From Aspidiotus rigidus (taxonomy: Eukaryota > Arthropoda > Insecta > Hemiptera > Diaspididae): a stretch of 64,000 bases of DNA. Shown one piece after another: positions 46,667 through 58,688 of this stretch; within the stretch, counting starts at the first letter, position 1, and every line of letters starts with the position of its first letter. The translations under genes were made by a program, and so were the position numbers. The notes under the pieces are model-generated. The model searched no databases. It was not told the origin of the DNA and was given only the letters and a program-made list of their open reading frames with translations. Location: contig JAVHKY010000026.1 of NCBI GenBank assembly GCA_035079385.1, positions 992,001 to 1,056,000 of the forward strand. The letters run 5' to 3'.

Positions 46667-47613
46667 TTATTAATTCTTGTACTAGGTCAAGTGTTCGTGA
46701 GATATTATTCGTTTACCCCTTTACCTATCTTGGCGTCGTATAAGTCTTGTATGAGAAATATTTTGAGGTAATTGTGGGTGTTCTATATTTTGAGGTATCA
46801 ACTTTCGGTGGGGCGAACGAGCGATCTCGCTGTTGTATTGGAATGATATCAGAAAATTCAAGTCTTTTTTGAGAAATATGAGGTAGCGCGAACTCGCTGT
46901 TGTATTGGAATGGTATGAGACAATTCAAGTGTAGGGGACTTGGAAAAATTTCGATTATTCAGCCTTTATTTATTTAATTATTTAATTATTTAATATTATT
47001 TATTTATTTATTTATTTATTTATCTATTTATTTATTTATTCATTTATTTATTTATTATTAATTCTTCTACTAGGTCAAGTGTTCGTGAGATATTATTCGT
47101 TTACTCCCTTTACCTATCTTGGCGTCGTATAAGTCTTGTAAGAGAAATATTTTGAGGTAATTGTGGGTGTTCTATATTTTGAGGTATCAACTTTCGTGGG
47201 GCGAACGAGCGATCTCGCTGTTGTATTGGAATGGTATGAGAAAATTAAAGTCTTTTTTGAGAAATATGAGGTAGCGCGAACTCGCTCCGCTCGTTCGCCC
47301 CCTGTCTCGCTGTTGTATTGGAATGGTATGAGACAATTCAAGTCTAGGGGACTTGGAAAAATTTCGACTATCCAGCCATATATGATAGGAAGAGGGACTT
47401 AAACAACTTTACCTATCTTGGCGTCGTATAAGTCTTCTATGAGAAATATGAGGTAGCGCGAACTCGCTCCGCTCGTTCGCCCCCTGTCTCGCTGTTGTAT
47501 TGGAATGGTATGTGACAATTCAAGTCTAGGGGACTTGGAAAAATTTCGATTATCCAGCCTTTATTTCTTTAATTGTTTAATTATTCAATTATTTAAATAT
47601 TTAATTATTTAAT

Positions 47614-47657
<44 letters not shown>

Positions 47658-47950
47658 TTATTAATTCTTGTACTAGGTCAAGTGTTAGTGAGATATTATT
47701 CGTTTACCCCTTTACCTATCTTGGCGTCGTATAAGTCTTGTATGAGAAATATTTTGAGGTAATTGTGGGTGTTCTATATTTTGAGGTATCAACTTTCGGT
47801 GGGGCGAACGAGCGATCTCGCTGTTGTATTGGAATGGTATGAGACAATTCAAGTGTAGGGGACTTGGAAAAATTTCGATTATTCAGCCTTTATTTATTTA
47901 ATTATTTAATTATTTAATTATTCGATTATTTTATTATTTAATTATTTAAT

Positions 47951-47990
<40 letters not shown>

Positions 47991-48399
47991 TCTATTTATT
48001 TATTCATTTATTTATTTATTATTAATTCTTCTACTAGGTCAAGTGTTCGTGAGATATTATTCGTTTACTCCCTTTACCTATCTTGGCGTCGTTTAAGTCT
48101 TGTAAGAGAAATATTTTGAGGTAATTGTGGGTGTTCTATATTTTGAGGTATCAACTTTCGTGGGGCGAACGAGCGATCTCGCTGTTGTATTGGAATGGTA
48201 TGGAAAATTCAAGTCTTCTATGAGAAATATGAGGTAGCGCGAACTCGCTCCGCTCGTTCGCCCCCTGTCTCGCTGTTGTATTGGAATGGTATGAGACAAT
48301 TCAAGTCTAAGGGACTTGGAAAAATTTCGACTATCCAGCCATATATGATAGGAAGAGGGACTCAGAAAATTTTATAATTATCAATTATATTAATTATTT

Positions 48400-48433
<34 letters not shown>

Positions 48434-48832
48434 TTATTTATTTATTTAATTATTTAATTTTTTATTTATTATTTAATTATATTAATTATTTAAATATTTA
48501 TTTATTCATTTATTTAATTATTTATTTATCTAATTAAATAATTATTTAATTATTTAATTTTTAATTAATTAATTAATTATTTATTATTATTACGCGGGTG
48601 TACTCGCAAATTTCTGAATCACCCACGGGGTAGAGATTTTCTAATTATTAATTATATTAATTATTTAATTATTTAAATATTTATTTATTTATTTATTTAA
48701 ATATTTATTTATTTAATTATTTAATTATTTATTTATTTATTTATTTATTATTAATTATTATTATTATTACGCGGGGTGTACTCGCGAGTTTCAAAATCGG
48801 GGTCTGGCGAGAGAAAAGACATGGAACATGTC
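45973..48832 (-). mobile_element. Helentron-like non-autonomous element, copy 2 (reversed)
   Basis: Read on the minus strand it starts GACATGTTCCATGTCTTTT (48832-48814). It ends with the inverted copy (46027-46011), hairpin TGGC-TAT-GCCA (45997-45987) and a T-run. This is the same outer sequence as the 1610-4195 copy. The core differs: five copies of a unit starting CTAGGTCAAGTGTTCGTGAG (46071, 46682, 47070, 47673, 48034) plus TTTA/ATTT tracts. The phrase GAACTCGCTCCGCTCGTTCG recurs in it. It sits in the tutl intron, antisense. Confidence 0.65.
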
Positions 48833-49483
48833 AAAAACTGTTTACAAAGGTCTAGAAAAACAATACTCAAAGCTTGATTAAATACACTACTGAACAGCTA
48901 TGCAACTGATTGCTGATTTTTAGTTGATTCCAGAAGTATTTTCAACGTTGAATGTCAAAATTTAGAAAGATCAAATGAGTAATTCACTATCTTGCGGAAC
49001 ATTGTTCTCTGTTAGTGTTATTATCATTATCCCTCAAGTCAAATATGATAGTAATACTGGATTAGTCTCTGATCCGCCTTGAGCGCACTTGCATCTAAGG
49101 TCGTTTTTCTCCATCTATCTCGCTCACCCCTCCATCTTTCCAAACAAGCTTCGCCGATAAAGGGTATAGTCTATCTCATTGTCTTTGTTCTGTTGATCAA
49201 TTCTTGAGATAGGTACACATCATCGTATTCTTTCCTTTCACTCTCAACTTTTCGAGAGAGAAATACAGTTCTTCGATGATCCATCTGATTTGCCTCCTCC
49301 GCAGTTTCTACTGTTCCAACATTGCTCCTCAATTTCAAAGTGAACTCTCGCTGCGTTTCAAGAAATCTTTCGTACGTACCTAATTTGCCTATGCTGCAGC
49401 GTATGTGTAATTTATTATTTGCCTCAATTTTTCATTTCGCTCGCTTCTCATAGACGAAATTTTTGTGTTATGTTCTTTTGCAG
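48833..49483. other. tutl intron, nothing recognised
   Basis: Unique-looking intron sequence. It ends in TTCTTTTGCAG, the acceptor of the next candidate cassette exon. Confidence 0.45.
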
Positions 49484-49558
49484 ATGTTATAGATTGTAGT
49501 AACATAATTTTTCCGACTGACTCTAGCCTCGGAGCATTTATTATTCATTCGTTTAGAG
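49484..49558 (+). CDS. tutl: Second candidate cassette exon of tutl (25 codons)
   Basis: It follows the pyrimidine-rich GTTCTTTTGCAG and ends G/GTTAGT, the same donor form as the transmembrane exon. Its 75 bases are phase 1 to 1 and open, encoding DVIDCSNIIFPTDSSLG and AFIIHSFR. It would add or exchange linker sequence just before FN3-2. Stop-free length could be chance; phase and both splice sites are the support. Confidence 0.4.
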
Positions 49559-49870
49559 GTTAGTTGGTTTATCGCTTAAAATAGACGCTTGTAGAAAATG
49601 TCTACGTTAAACGTATTTACCGCGGATGCGCGAGGAAGATAAATTCCAGCGTGAAATTATCAAGGGAGACCCGGCGAAAGTATCGTCATGCATGCATGGT
49701 GTACCTACTGTACCTCTATGATGCTGCCGGGGTGTGTTCTTGCACCTCCCCGATGGTTACGCCGTAATACAGTTATACACGTGCACTTTTTAGCATGATA
49801 CGAAAGAATTCACGTGTGTACGTCGTCGCGTTAAATTAGAGTTGTAATCGATAATTGTTTTACTATATAG

Positions 49871-50059
49871 GTCCACGACCTGGTCCGCCGCTTAATTTGA
49901 GTATCACCGAAGTGGACAGCGGCTTCTTGTTGACATGGGCGCCGCCGGCCGAGCGTATTGAGTTGCTCAAATATTACACGATCATGTTCCGAACCGATAA
50001 GGAGTGGAAAGAACTGACTCGTAATACTAAAATACGACCAGATGAAACCAAATTCATGA
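49871..50059 (+). CDS. tutl: turtle (tutl), FN3-2 first exon
   Basis: 189-base exon, phase 1 to 1. It encodes GPRPGPPLNLSITEVDSGF, the FN3 tryptophan in LLTWAPPAERIELLKYY and KIRPDETKFM. The donor ATGA/GTGAGT lies at 50060. The acceptor follows a T-rich tract ending CTATATAG. It is separated by 7.6 kb of intron from its partner exon. Confidence 0.9.
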
Positions 50060-50877
50060 GTGAGTAACTATTTTATGAAAATTTCATTCATCTTGTACTC
50101 ACCCCAGAGCCCCAACTAAGAGTCTTTGAAATTTGGTTAATTGTACTCGTACTTTTTGTATGGGAAGGGAAGGTGGTCGAATAGGTATTCTAATGAAGAG
50201 AAAATCTCGGGACCGTCAGGACCTTGTAAGAATTACTACTAGCTAGAGTAGGGCTTGACATCAGTAAGTGACGTAATTAAAGAATAGTTTTCGTAGGAAA
50301 AAGTCTTTAGAAAAATCTGCCTGTGACTTCAAGAAAATTTACTTGCTCGAGTAGGATGTGATACCATCAAGATGTGACTTGATAGATCCAAGTTTCTCAA
50401 TAATAGGTGGTATCTCATCTGAAATACCTGGCCATGTTGAAAAATTCTTCCAAGCCCTTGAACAAGGTCAAAGCCTTTCTCTCCTTGGAACCAGAATTGT
50501 CTCATGACGTCACTGAGACTAGAGACACAATTCTTTCAAGTCTTACCTTGTCTAGGACCCCCCCCCCAGAAAATCCTAATACAGTAGCCATTTTTCAAAC
50601 CTAAACCTTCAAATTACAATTGAGTCTGTCAAAAGGGCGTCCGCTCAATGTATTTCTTATGGGACGGGCGCCCTTGTGACAAAAAGGTCTTCAATTGCCT
50701 TCTAACGTCATTAGTATTGAAGATTGAATTTTTTTGCCCTCCAACAGCCGATCGGTCAATGACAGGAGGGCACTATAAACAAAAAAAAAACAAAAAAACA
50801 AAACAAAACAACCCCCCCCCCCAAAAAAAAAAAAAAAAAAAAAAAAATACAATAAAAAAAAAACAATAATGATTTTA
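50060..50877. other. tutl intron with homopolymers
   Basis: Contains CAAAACAAAA and C/A runs at 50780-50870, immediately before a MITE. A piece at 50640-50690 carries two inverted GGGCGCCC-like and GACGCCC-like phrases. Nothing else recognised. Confidence 0.45.
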
Positions 50878-51298
50878 CCGTATTTTTCCGAGTATAAGTC
50901 GCACTTTAAAATAGGTTTTGAGAGCTTGAAAAACGGGATGCGACTTATACGCGCGTGCGACTTATATGCGAGTATATAAAAATGAGAATGATTTTGAGAG
51001 CGAAGAAGAAGGAGATGATGAAGATTAATTTTTGTGAAAATACCTAGAAGGTAATAAAATTGTACTTTTTAAATTTTATTGTAACGATTGTATACCGCGA
51101 CATTTATTCAAAAATGGAATATTTGAGAAAAACCTTCATTTTTTTCATGTTCGGCATATTTTTTGTGAATTAATATACATTTTTCGTTTCATCCTACGGT
51201 GCGAATTATATGCGGGCAAAATAAAAATTTCAAAATTTTCATCTTCAAAACTGGGGTGCGACTTATATACGCGTGCGACTTATCTTGGTAAAATACGG
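50878..51298. mobile_element. MITE with TA target duplication
   Basis: The ends CCGTATTTT and AAAATACGG are flanked by TA on each side. Subterminal GTATAAGTCGCAC and GTGCGACTTAT are inverted, and TGCGACTTATA occurs several times inside. Length 421 bases. The TA duplication suggests a Tc1/mariner or pogo-type parent. Confidence 0.75.
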
Positions 51299-51636
51299 TA
51301 TGTCTACCACTAGCCACCCCAACCCTGGTCCCATGTCCAATCCCCCAACCCCTTCCACGAACCAATCATTTCGAAGAATAAATAAAAAGAAAAATAAATA
51401 TAGAAAAAAAAATAATAATAAATAGATATAATAATAATAATTACGGATATATTATGGAGGCCTCTTGATCATAGGGGTGCGGACAAGATCAGACTAAAAG
51501 ATTTATAATAAGAAGAAGAAGAAAAAAAAAAAGATAGATGAATCATGAACAAAAATAAGGTATGGGTATGGGCAAGCATTATCAATTTGTTTCCAAGTTC
51601 ACGAGGACTGTCGTCACCTTGCTACCCAACATTTTT
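51299..51636. other. AT-rich and A-rich low complexity
   Basis: Dominated by AATAAA/ATAATA and AAGAAGAAG tracts near 51375-51530. No feature. Confidence 0.5.
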
Positions 51637-52051
51637 TCTAAGATAGCCCCTTCGAGTAATTAGATATGCAATGATTCATACACTTATTGACTTAGCCCCT
51701 TCAATGAGCTATATATGCAACACTTCAAACACCATAAGACTCAGAACGTCTTTCTAAGGTATCATCCAAGTCTCTCTCTTATCATATGTATATAGCTTGG
51801 AGGTCGGAATTTACATAATCCCCTCCCCTCCTAAAATATATAGCTCCGAAGTCCGGGTCTGTGACGTCACAATCAGATGACGTCATAGGTCAGCCTTGTG
51901 ACGTCACAATCTACATTTTTCAGATCCCACGTGTGCCACCTTCGTTTAACTCCGTGTTAAAGAACCCGTGAGCTTTTCTCAGTCCAAACAAAATAGCAAT
52001 GAGAGGTCTTCCGCGAAATATTTTACCAAGGAATAGATTGTCATTGAGAAA
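51637..52051. repeat. Direct repeat flanking the giant palindrome, left copy
   Basis: TAAGATAGCCCCTTCGAG and following sequence match 56867-57161 in the same orientation, ending at GATTGTCATTGAGAAA in both. The left copy holds two extra pieces: one of about 75 bases near 51765-51830 and one with two further TGACGTCA-type octamers near 51865-51900. Confidence 0.8.
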
Positions 52052-55000
52052 GACTCTAGCCGAGTAACGGGGGAAAAATGGCCTTGGTCGGAAAATGTTT
52101 CAAATGTCCGTCAAAATGTTGTCCCTAATGAGAAAACTCGAAATCCAAAAAATTGGACTCATCCGCTCACCCACATGGGCTGCAGAGTGATTTTTAGGCC
52201 TAAAATCCAAATGGCTATATCTCAGCCAATAATGATCGCACAGCGATGAAACTCGAGGACATTTTAGTATTATGTGAACTCCATCCATGGTATTTTTTTC
52301 AAAAAAAACCATTCATATTTTCCCTAGTTTTTAGCTATAACAAAACTTCAAACTCGAATTTAAAAAAAATCGGGGGGGAGGCACCTGTGGAAAATCATTC
52401 ATTTGAAGCGCCATACCCTCTACTACAACATACATGAATACCATAGTCCTCGGTGAGGTGCAACATTCCCAAAAAAATAAATATTTAATGAATTTCTGTG
52501 ATTTTTCCACGAATAGCGGGGTGAACTATGACTGCTACCGCAATAGACCGCGAGAAATCAATAGTCAATGTTCGAGGTGAAAAAGACGCACTCCTCCATG
52601 AGATGAAATGGGAATGTTGATAGACCAAAAATATATTTTTAGTATTTCGTTTATCGATTTGGTCAATTCTTATGTAAACACGTCCACCGATCAGGTGGAC
52701 TACGTTAGATTGAGAAAAATAGTTGAAAAATTCTCCAGTCGCTGGAACAGTCTGAAAATTGAAGAGAAGTGAGAAAATCCACTTTTTCACCCTGGGGGAC
52801 CGTGAGTTTTGGTATTTCATTCATCAAATAGGTCAGTTCTTAAGTGAAGATGTCCGTCGAGTTTGAAAAAAATAGTCAAAAAATTCTCCAGTCGCTGGAA
52901 CGTTCTGGAAATGACAAAAATTAGAGAAAATCCACTTTTTCACCCTGGAGGACCGTGAGTTTTGGTAATTCATTCATCAATTCGTTCAATTCCTACTATG
53001 TAAACATGTACGCCAAGTTTGAAAAAAATAGTCAAAAAATTCTCCAGCCGCGTAATGGTCTGGAAAGGACAAATAATTGAGAATATCCAATTTTTTACCC
53101 TGGAGGACCGTGAGTTTTGGTATTGCGTTCATCAATTAGGTCAATTCTTATGTAAACACATCCGCCGAATCCGAAAAAAATAGTCAAAAAATTCTCCAGC
53201 CACTGGAACCGTCTGGAAAGGACAAATAATCGAGAATATCCAATTTTTCACCCTGGAGGACCGCGATTTTTGGTATTTTGCTCATCAGTTAGGTAAATTC
53301 CTAAGTACACATGTCCGTCGAGTTTGAAAAAAATAGTCAAAAAATTCTCCAGCCGCTGTAATGGTCTGGAAATAGCAGAAAATCGAGGAAGTCCACTTTT
53401 TCAAGCTGGAGAACGGCGATTTTTCATATTTCATTCATTAATTACGGCAAATCTTATGTGAATACATCCGTCGTGTTGGGAAAAAATAATAAAAAAATTC
53501 TCCAGTTTCTGGGATGCCCTGGAAATAATAAAAACTCTAGGTAATCCACTTTTCCAACATGTAAAACCGTGATTTTTCATATTCTGTTGATCAACAAGGT
53601 CAATTTTTATGTAAATAAATCCGCCGAGTTGGAAAAAAATAGTCAATAAGTTCTCCAGTCGCTGGAACGATCTAGAAATAGTACCAAATCCAGAAAATCA
53701 ACTTTTTCAACATGGAGAGCCCTGATTTTTGGTCAAATCTTATGTTAATACCTCCGCCGAGTTTGAAAAAAATAGTCCAGAACTTCTTCAGTCGCTGGAA
53801 TAGTCTGAAAATGAAAAATTGAAAATATCTGCTATCTGAACTTGGAGAATCGTGATTTTTATATTCTATTTATCAATAAGGTCAATTTTTGAGTAAATAC
53901 ATCCCTATTTCGAAAAAAATATTCAATAAATTCTCCAGACGCTCATTGGTATGGTCGATTGTTCTAAGAAAACTTACGCCGAGTTTTACAAAAATTGAAA
54001 AAAATTCTCCAGTCGTTAGGACGCTCTGAAAATATTAAAAAATCAAAGATACACACCCGCCACAATGATTCATTAGTTACTTTTCCCCCCTCGAGTCGCA
54101 GCAGTACAAATTGTGTTACTGATAGCCGTGCACTCGCAAGATGTGGAGGAATCCTTTTTCGAGCCACAAGAAGACAATCATCTCCCTTGTATTGTCATGC
54201 TCATGAATTCCAATATTTGAAGCATTATCACCTCAACTCGAGAGAACATTCTCCACTTCATGGAAGTGCACGGCTCCTAGTAACACAGTTTGTACCTCTA
54301 CGACTTCAGGGGAACAAAAATAAACATTCAACACTTTAAAGTAAAGGAAATGAATCTTAGGGGTGGGTGTGTATAGGTTTTTTACTATTTCCAGAAAAAT
54401 TCTCCAGTTTCTGGGATGCCCTGGAAATAGCAAAAACTCCAGGTAATCCACTTTTCCAACATGGAAAACCGTGATTGTTCATATTCTGTTTATCAACAAG
54501 GTCAATTCTTATGTAAATACATCCGCCGAGTTAGTCAATAAATTCTCCAGTTGCTGGAACGGTATAGAAATACCAAGTTCAGAAAATCCACTTTTTCAAC
54601 ATGGAGAGCCTTGATTTTTGGTATGTTCTTCATCAATTAGGTCAAATCTTATGTTAATAAGTCTTACAAGTTGGAAAAAAATAGTCAATAAATTCTCCAG
54701 TCGCTAGGACGCTCAGGAAATAGTAAAAAACCTATACACACTTACCCCCAAGATTCATTTCCTTTACTTTAAAGTGTTGAATGTTTATTTTTGTTCCCCT
54801 GAAGTCGTAGAGGTACAAACTGTGTTACTAGGAGCCGTGCACTTCCATGAAGTGCAGGAATCTCCTCTCGAGTTGAGGTGATAATGCTTCAAATATTGGA
54901 ATTCATGAGCATGACAATACAAGGGAGATGATTGTCTTCTTGTGGCTCGAAAAAGGATTCCTCCACATCTTGCGAGTGCACGGCTATCAGTAACACAATT

Positions 55001-56757
55001 TGTACTGCTGCGACTCGAGGGGGGAAAAGTAACTAATGAATCATTGTGGCGGGTGTGTATCTTTGATTTTTTAATATTTTCAGAGCGTCCTAACGACTGG
55101 AGAATTTTTTTCAATTTTTGTAAAACTCGGCGTAAGTTTTCTTAGAACAATCGACCATACCAATGAGCGTCTGGAGAATTTATTGAATATTTTTTTCGAA
55201 ATAGGGATGTATTTACTCAAAAATTGACCTTATTGATAAATAGAATATAAAAATCACGATTCTCCAAGTTCAGATAGCAGATATTTTCAATTTTTCATTT
55301 TCAGACTATTCCAGCGACTGAAGAAGTTCTGGACTATTTTTTTCAAACTCGGCGGAGGTATTAACATAAGATTTGACCAAAAATCAGGGCTCTCCATGTT
55401 GAAAAAGTTGATTTTCTGGATTTGGTACTATTTCTAGATCGTTCCAGCGACTGGAGAACTTATTGACTATTTTTTTCCAACTCGGCGGATTTATTTACAT
55501 AAAAATTGACCTTGTTGATCAACAGAATATGAAAAATCACGGTTTTACATGTTGGAAAAGTGGATTACCTAGAGTTTTTATTATTTCCAGGGCATCCCAG
55601 AAACTGGAGAATTTTTTTATTATTTTTTCCCAACACGACGGATGTATTCACATAAGATTTGCCGTAATTAATGAATGAAATATGAAAAATCGCCGTTCTC
55701 CAGCTTGAAAAAGTGGACTTCCTCGATTTTCTGCTATTTCCAGACCATTACAGCGGCTGGAGAATTTTTTGACTATTTTTTTCAAACTTGGCGTACATGT
55801 TTACATAGTAGGAATTGAACGAATTGATGAATGAATTACCAAAACTCACGGTCCTCCAGGGTGAAAAAGTGGATTTTCTCTAATTTTTGTCATTTCCAGA
55901 ACGTTCCAGCGACTGGAGAATTTTTTGACTATTTTTTTCAAACTCGACGGACATCTTCACTTAAGAACTGACCTATTTGATGAATGAAATACCAAAACTC
56001 ACGGTCCCCCAGGGTGAAAAAGTGGATTTTCTCACTTCTCTTCAATTTTCAGACTGTTCCAGCGACTGGAGAATTTTTCAACTATTTTTCTCAATCTAAC
56101 GTAGTCCACCTAATCGGTGGACGTGTTTACATAAGAATTGACCAAATCGATAAACGAAATACTAAAAATATATTTTTGGTCTATCAACATTCCCATTTCA
56201 TCTCATGGAGGAGTGCGTCTTTTTCACCTCGAACATTGACTATTGATTTCTCGCGGTCTATTGCGGTAGCAGTCATAGTTCACCCCGCTATTCGTGGAAA
56301 AATCACAGAAATTCATTAAATATTTATTTTTTTGGGAATGTTGCACCTCACCGAGGACTATGGTATTCATGTATGTTGTAGTAGAGGGTATGGCGCTTCA
56401 AATGAATGATTTTCCACAGGTGCCTCCCCCCCGATTTTTTTTAAATTCGAGTTTGAAGTTTTGTTATAGCTAAAAACTAGGGAAAATATGAATGGTTTTT
56501 TTTGAAAAAAATACCATGGATGGAGTTCACATAATACTAAAATGTCCTCGAGTTTCATCGCTGTGCGATCATTATTGGCTGAGATATAGCCATTTGGATT
56601 TTAGGCCTAAAAATCACTCTGCAGCCCATGTGGGTGAGCGGATGAGTCCAATTTTTTGGATTTCGAGTTTTCTCATTAGGGACAACATTTTGACAGACAT
56701 TTGAAACATTTTCCGACCAAGGCCATTTCCCCCCCCCCTTACCCAGCTAGAGCCTTT
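52052..56757. mobile_element. Giant foldback palindrome, arms above 2 kb
   Basis: The left arm (52052 to about 54390) and right arm (about 54713-56757) are near-identical in inverted orientation; matching blocks are centred at 54402 in the outer part and 54554 in the inner part. The 305-base offset is extra tandem subrepeat in the left arm (53 kb). Termini are (AAAG)(G/A)CTCTAGC with a G- or C-run. The arms consist of units of about 130-150 bp containing TCTCCAGTCGCTGG. The loop of about 320 bases is the same repeat. No transposase. Related solo arms lie at 831-6040 and 25400-26789. Confidence 0.8.
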
Positions 56758-56866
56758 TGTACATTTGAATTATACGTCTAACGTTTTGCGTTTTTGCGTT
56801 ACAACAAATTTAGTTCAAATCCCCATTCAACTGTTAACATCATTTTGGACCACCCTGTATAGCCTG

Positions 56867-57161
56867 TAAGATAGCCCCTTCGAGTAATTAGATATGCAAT
56901 GCTTCGTACACTTATTGACTTAGCCCCTTCAATAAGCTATATATGCAACACTTCAAACACCATAAGACTCAGAACGTCTTTCTAAAATATATAGTTCCGA
57001 AGTCCGGGTCTGTGACGTCACAATCTACATTTTTCAGATCCCACGTGTGCCACCTTCGTTTAACTCCGTTAAAGAATCCGTGAGCTTTTCTCAGTCCTAA
57101 CAAGATAGCAATGAGAGGTCTTCCACGAAATATTTTGCCAAATAATAGATTGTCATTGAGA
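56867..57161. repeat. Direct repeat flanking the giant palindrome, right copy
   Basis: Counterpart of 51637-52051, shorter by about 120 bases because the two internal pieces are absent. It includes one TGACGTCA octamer and CCTTCGTTTAACTCCG. Confidence 0.8.
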
Positions 57162-57701
57162 AATTTCCACCTCTAATTTCCTTGTCGAGAAATCATGTTT
57201 GCAAGAGAAGAATTTCGGAGACCAATGAACTCAATACTACCAGATATGATAAAAATGACTGCAATAAGCAAGGATTCTATAGTACCAAAGTGCGGAATGT
57301 TCTGCGAGTCAGAGAAGAGAAATCGTTGAAGCTCAGTAGGTGCTCGCTTTCATAATATCTACCACCCATTATTCCAATACGCATAACTCTATTATTCTGA
57401 AGGCATTACGGCGTTCGGCGTTGTGAGCGCTGTCTACTTGTAAGACGATGGAATTTTCTAAAAATGTAATGCACTACAAAGGGTCGAAACGATTTAATGT
57501 ACAGTGTCTCGCGTCCTCTCGCAGCTCCATCAGGTCTTGGGCGCGTATCGTAACTAGTAATTAGTCGTTTGAAAGACGAATTACCGTTCGGAACGAGATC
57601 ACGTAACACCTGTGATGATGTACGCCTATTGTTCTCAGGCTATTGTAGCTTTTATCGTTATAATATGAAGACTGAAAAGCGTCACATATTTTTGTTTACA
57701 G
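57162..57701. other. tutl intron, nothing recognised
   Basis: Unique-looking sequence ending in the acceptor TTTTTGTTTACAG of the transmembrane exon. Confidence 0.5.
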
Positions 57702-57929
57702 TGAAAAATATGGTCGGAGGGCGTACGTATTATTTTCGTGTTGTAGCGCACAGCAATAACTCGCACGAAAGCAGTGAAGAATTGAGGTACCCGGTGCCAG
57801 CTCGAGTTAAGCAGAAAGCCGTCACTGCCGGTGTCATCGGAGGTATCCTGTTTTTCATCGTCGCCATCATACTCTCCATATGTGCCGTAAAAATTTGCAA
57901 TAAACGGAAACGAAGGAAACAGGAAAAAT
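57702..57929 (+). CDS. tutl: turtle (tutl), end of FN3-2, transmembrane helix, juxtamembrane
   Basis: 228-base exon, phase 1 to 1. It encodes KNMVGGRTYYFRVVAHSNN and SSEELRYPVPARVKQK, then the single membrane helix AVTAGVIGGILFFIVAIILS with CAVKI, and the basic stop-transfer CNKRKRRKQEK. The helix and the basic cluster are very close to insect Turtle. The extracellular side is therefore everything upstream. The donor T/GTTAGT lies at 57930. Confidence 0.92.
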
Positions 57930-58602
57930 GTTAGTACCTATAAAGATAATACTCGAAGTACTAAAACTCCGGCGTGTCTGCTGCATGTACATAAAAACCT
58001 TTTACCAGACTGCAGGAATTGGTTAGAGAAACGAAGTGAAGAATGAAAAGAAAAGAAGAGAGGAAAAAAAAAGTGTAACGTACGAACATATTTTTAAAAG
58101 AAACCGGTTAGGGATTCAGGTATTTCGTACAAGTGGTAGTGTGTACATGTGTGGTGATGCGAAGGACGATCAATATAGAGAGATTCAGATATTTTAGTTC
58201 CCCGGTGAGAAAACGTGTTAACCGCGTATTTAAAAAGCTGGTCAGAGTGTGAGCGTGTGTAGTACTAGTCGATGTATAAGATAGCAAGATTTTCAAAGAT
58301 AGTTAATATTATAATGCCGCTGATACAGTAAAGAAAATTGAATTGTGAGAGGACACGACACCGTCAACGGTACCACACGAGAGAGCAGCTAGAAATTTCA
58401 GTAAGATTTTGGTAAGTGATCGAGAAGGAAGTTCGTTGTCGTCATTCACCTGTTGAATGTTTCGAGTTCGTTGTCGCAAAAGTGGTGGTGGTGGTGGTGG
58501 TTGTAACGATAAGACGATGATTAATATGTTTATCGATCCTCGTTCGCGCTAACAGTTTACATTTTTGGTGATCGACTAAATGACGTAATTTTCTTCCTTT
58601 AG

Positions 58603-58684
58603 CGTACAATATGGTCGCGTGCAGAATTTCCGATGCTCGAAATGGTGGCCAAATTCCCAGCGTAAGGCAGCAAATGAGTAATAA
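58603..58684 (+). CDS. tutl: turtle (tutl), cytoplasmic tail exon (end uncertain)
   Basis: The acceptor TTCTTCCTTTAG precedes a codon completing Ser, then YNMVACRISDARNGGQ and IPSVRQQMSN. This juxtamembrane motif is known from insect Turtle. A strong donor AATAA/GTAAGT at 58685 overlaps an in-frame stop (AAG TAA, ending 58688). Reading through gives a short-tail protein ending SNK; splicing continues into exons not found before 64 kb. A weaker donor lies at 58662. Confidence 0.75.
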
Positions 58685-58688
58685 GTAA

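Noticed and set aside
57569..57701. Upstream extension of the transmembrane exon frame
   Set aside because: The frame is open but a clear TTTACAG acceptor and phase match to the FN3-2 exon place the exon start at 57702.
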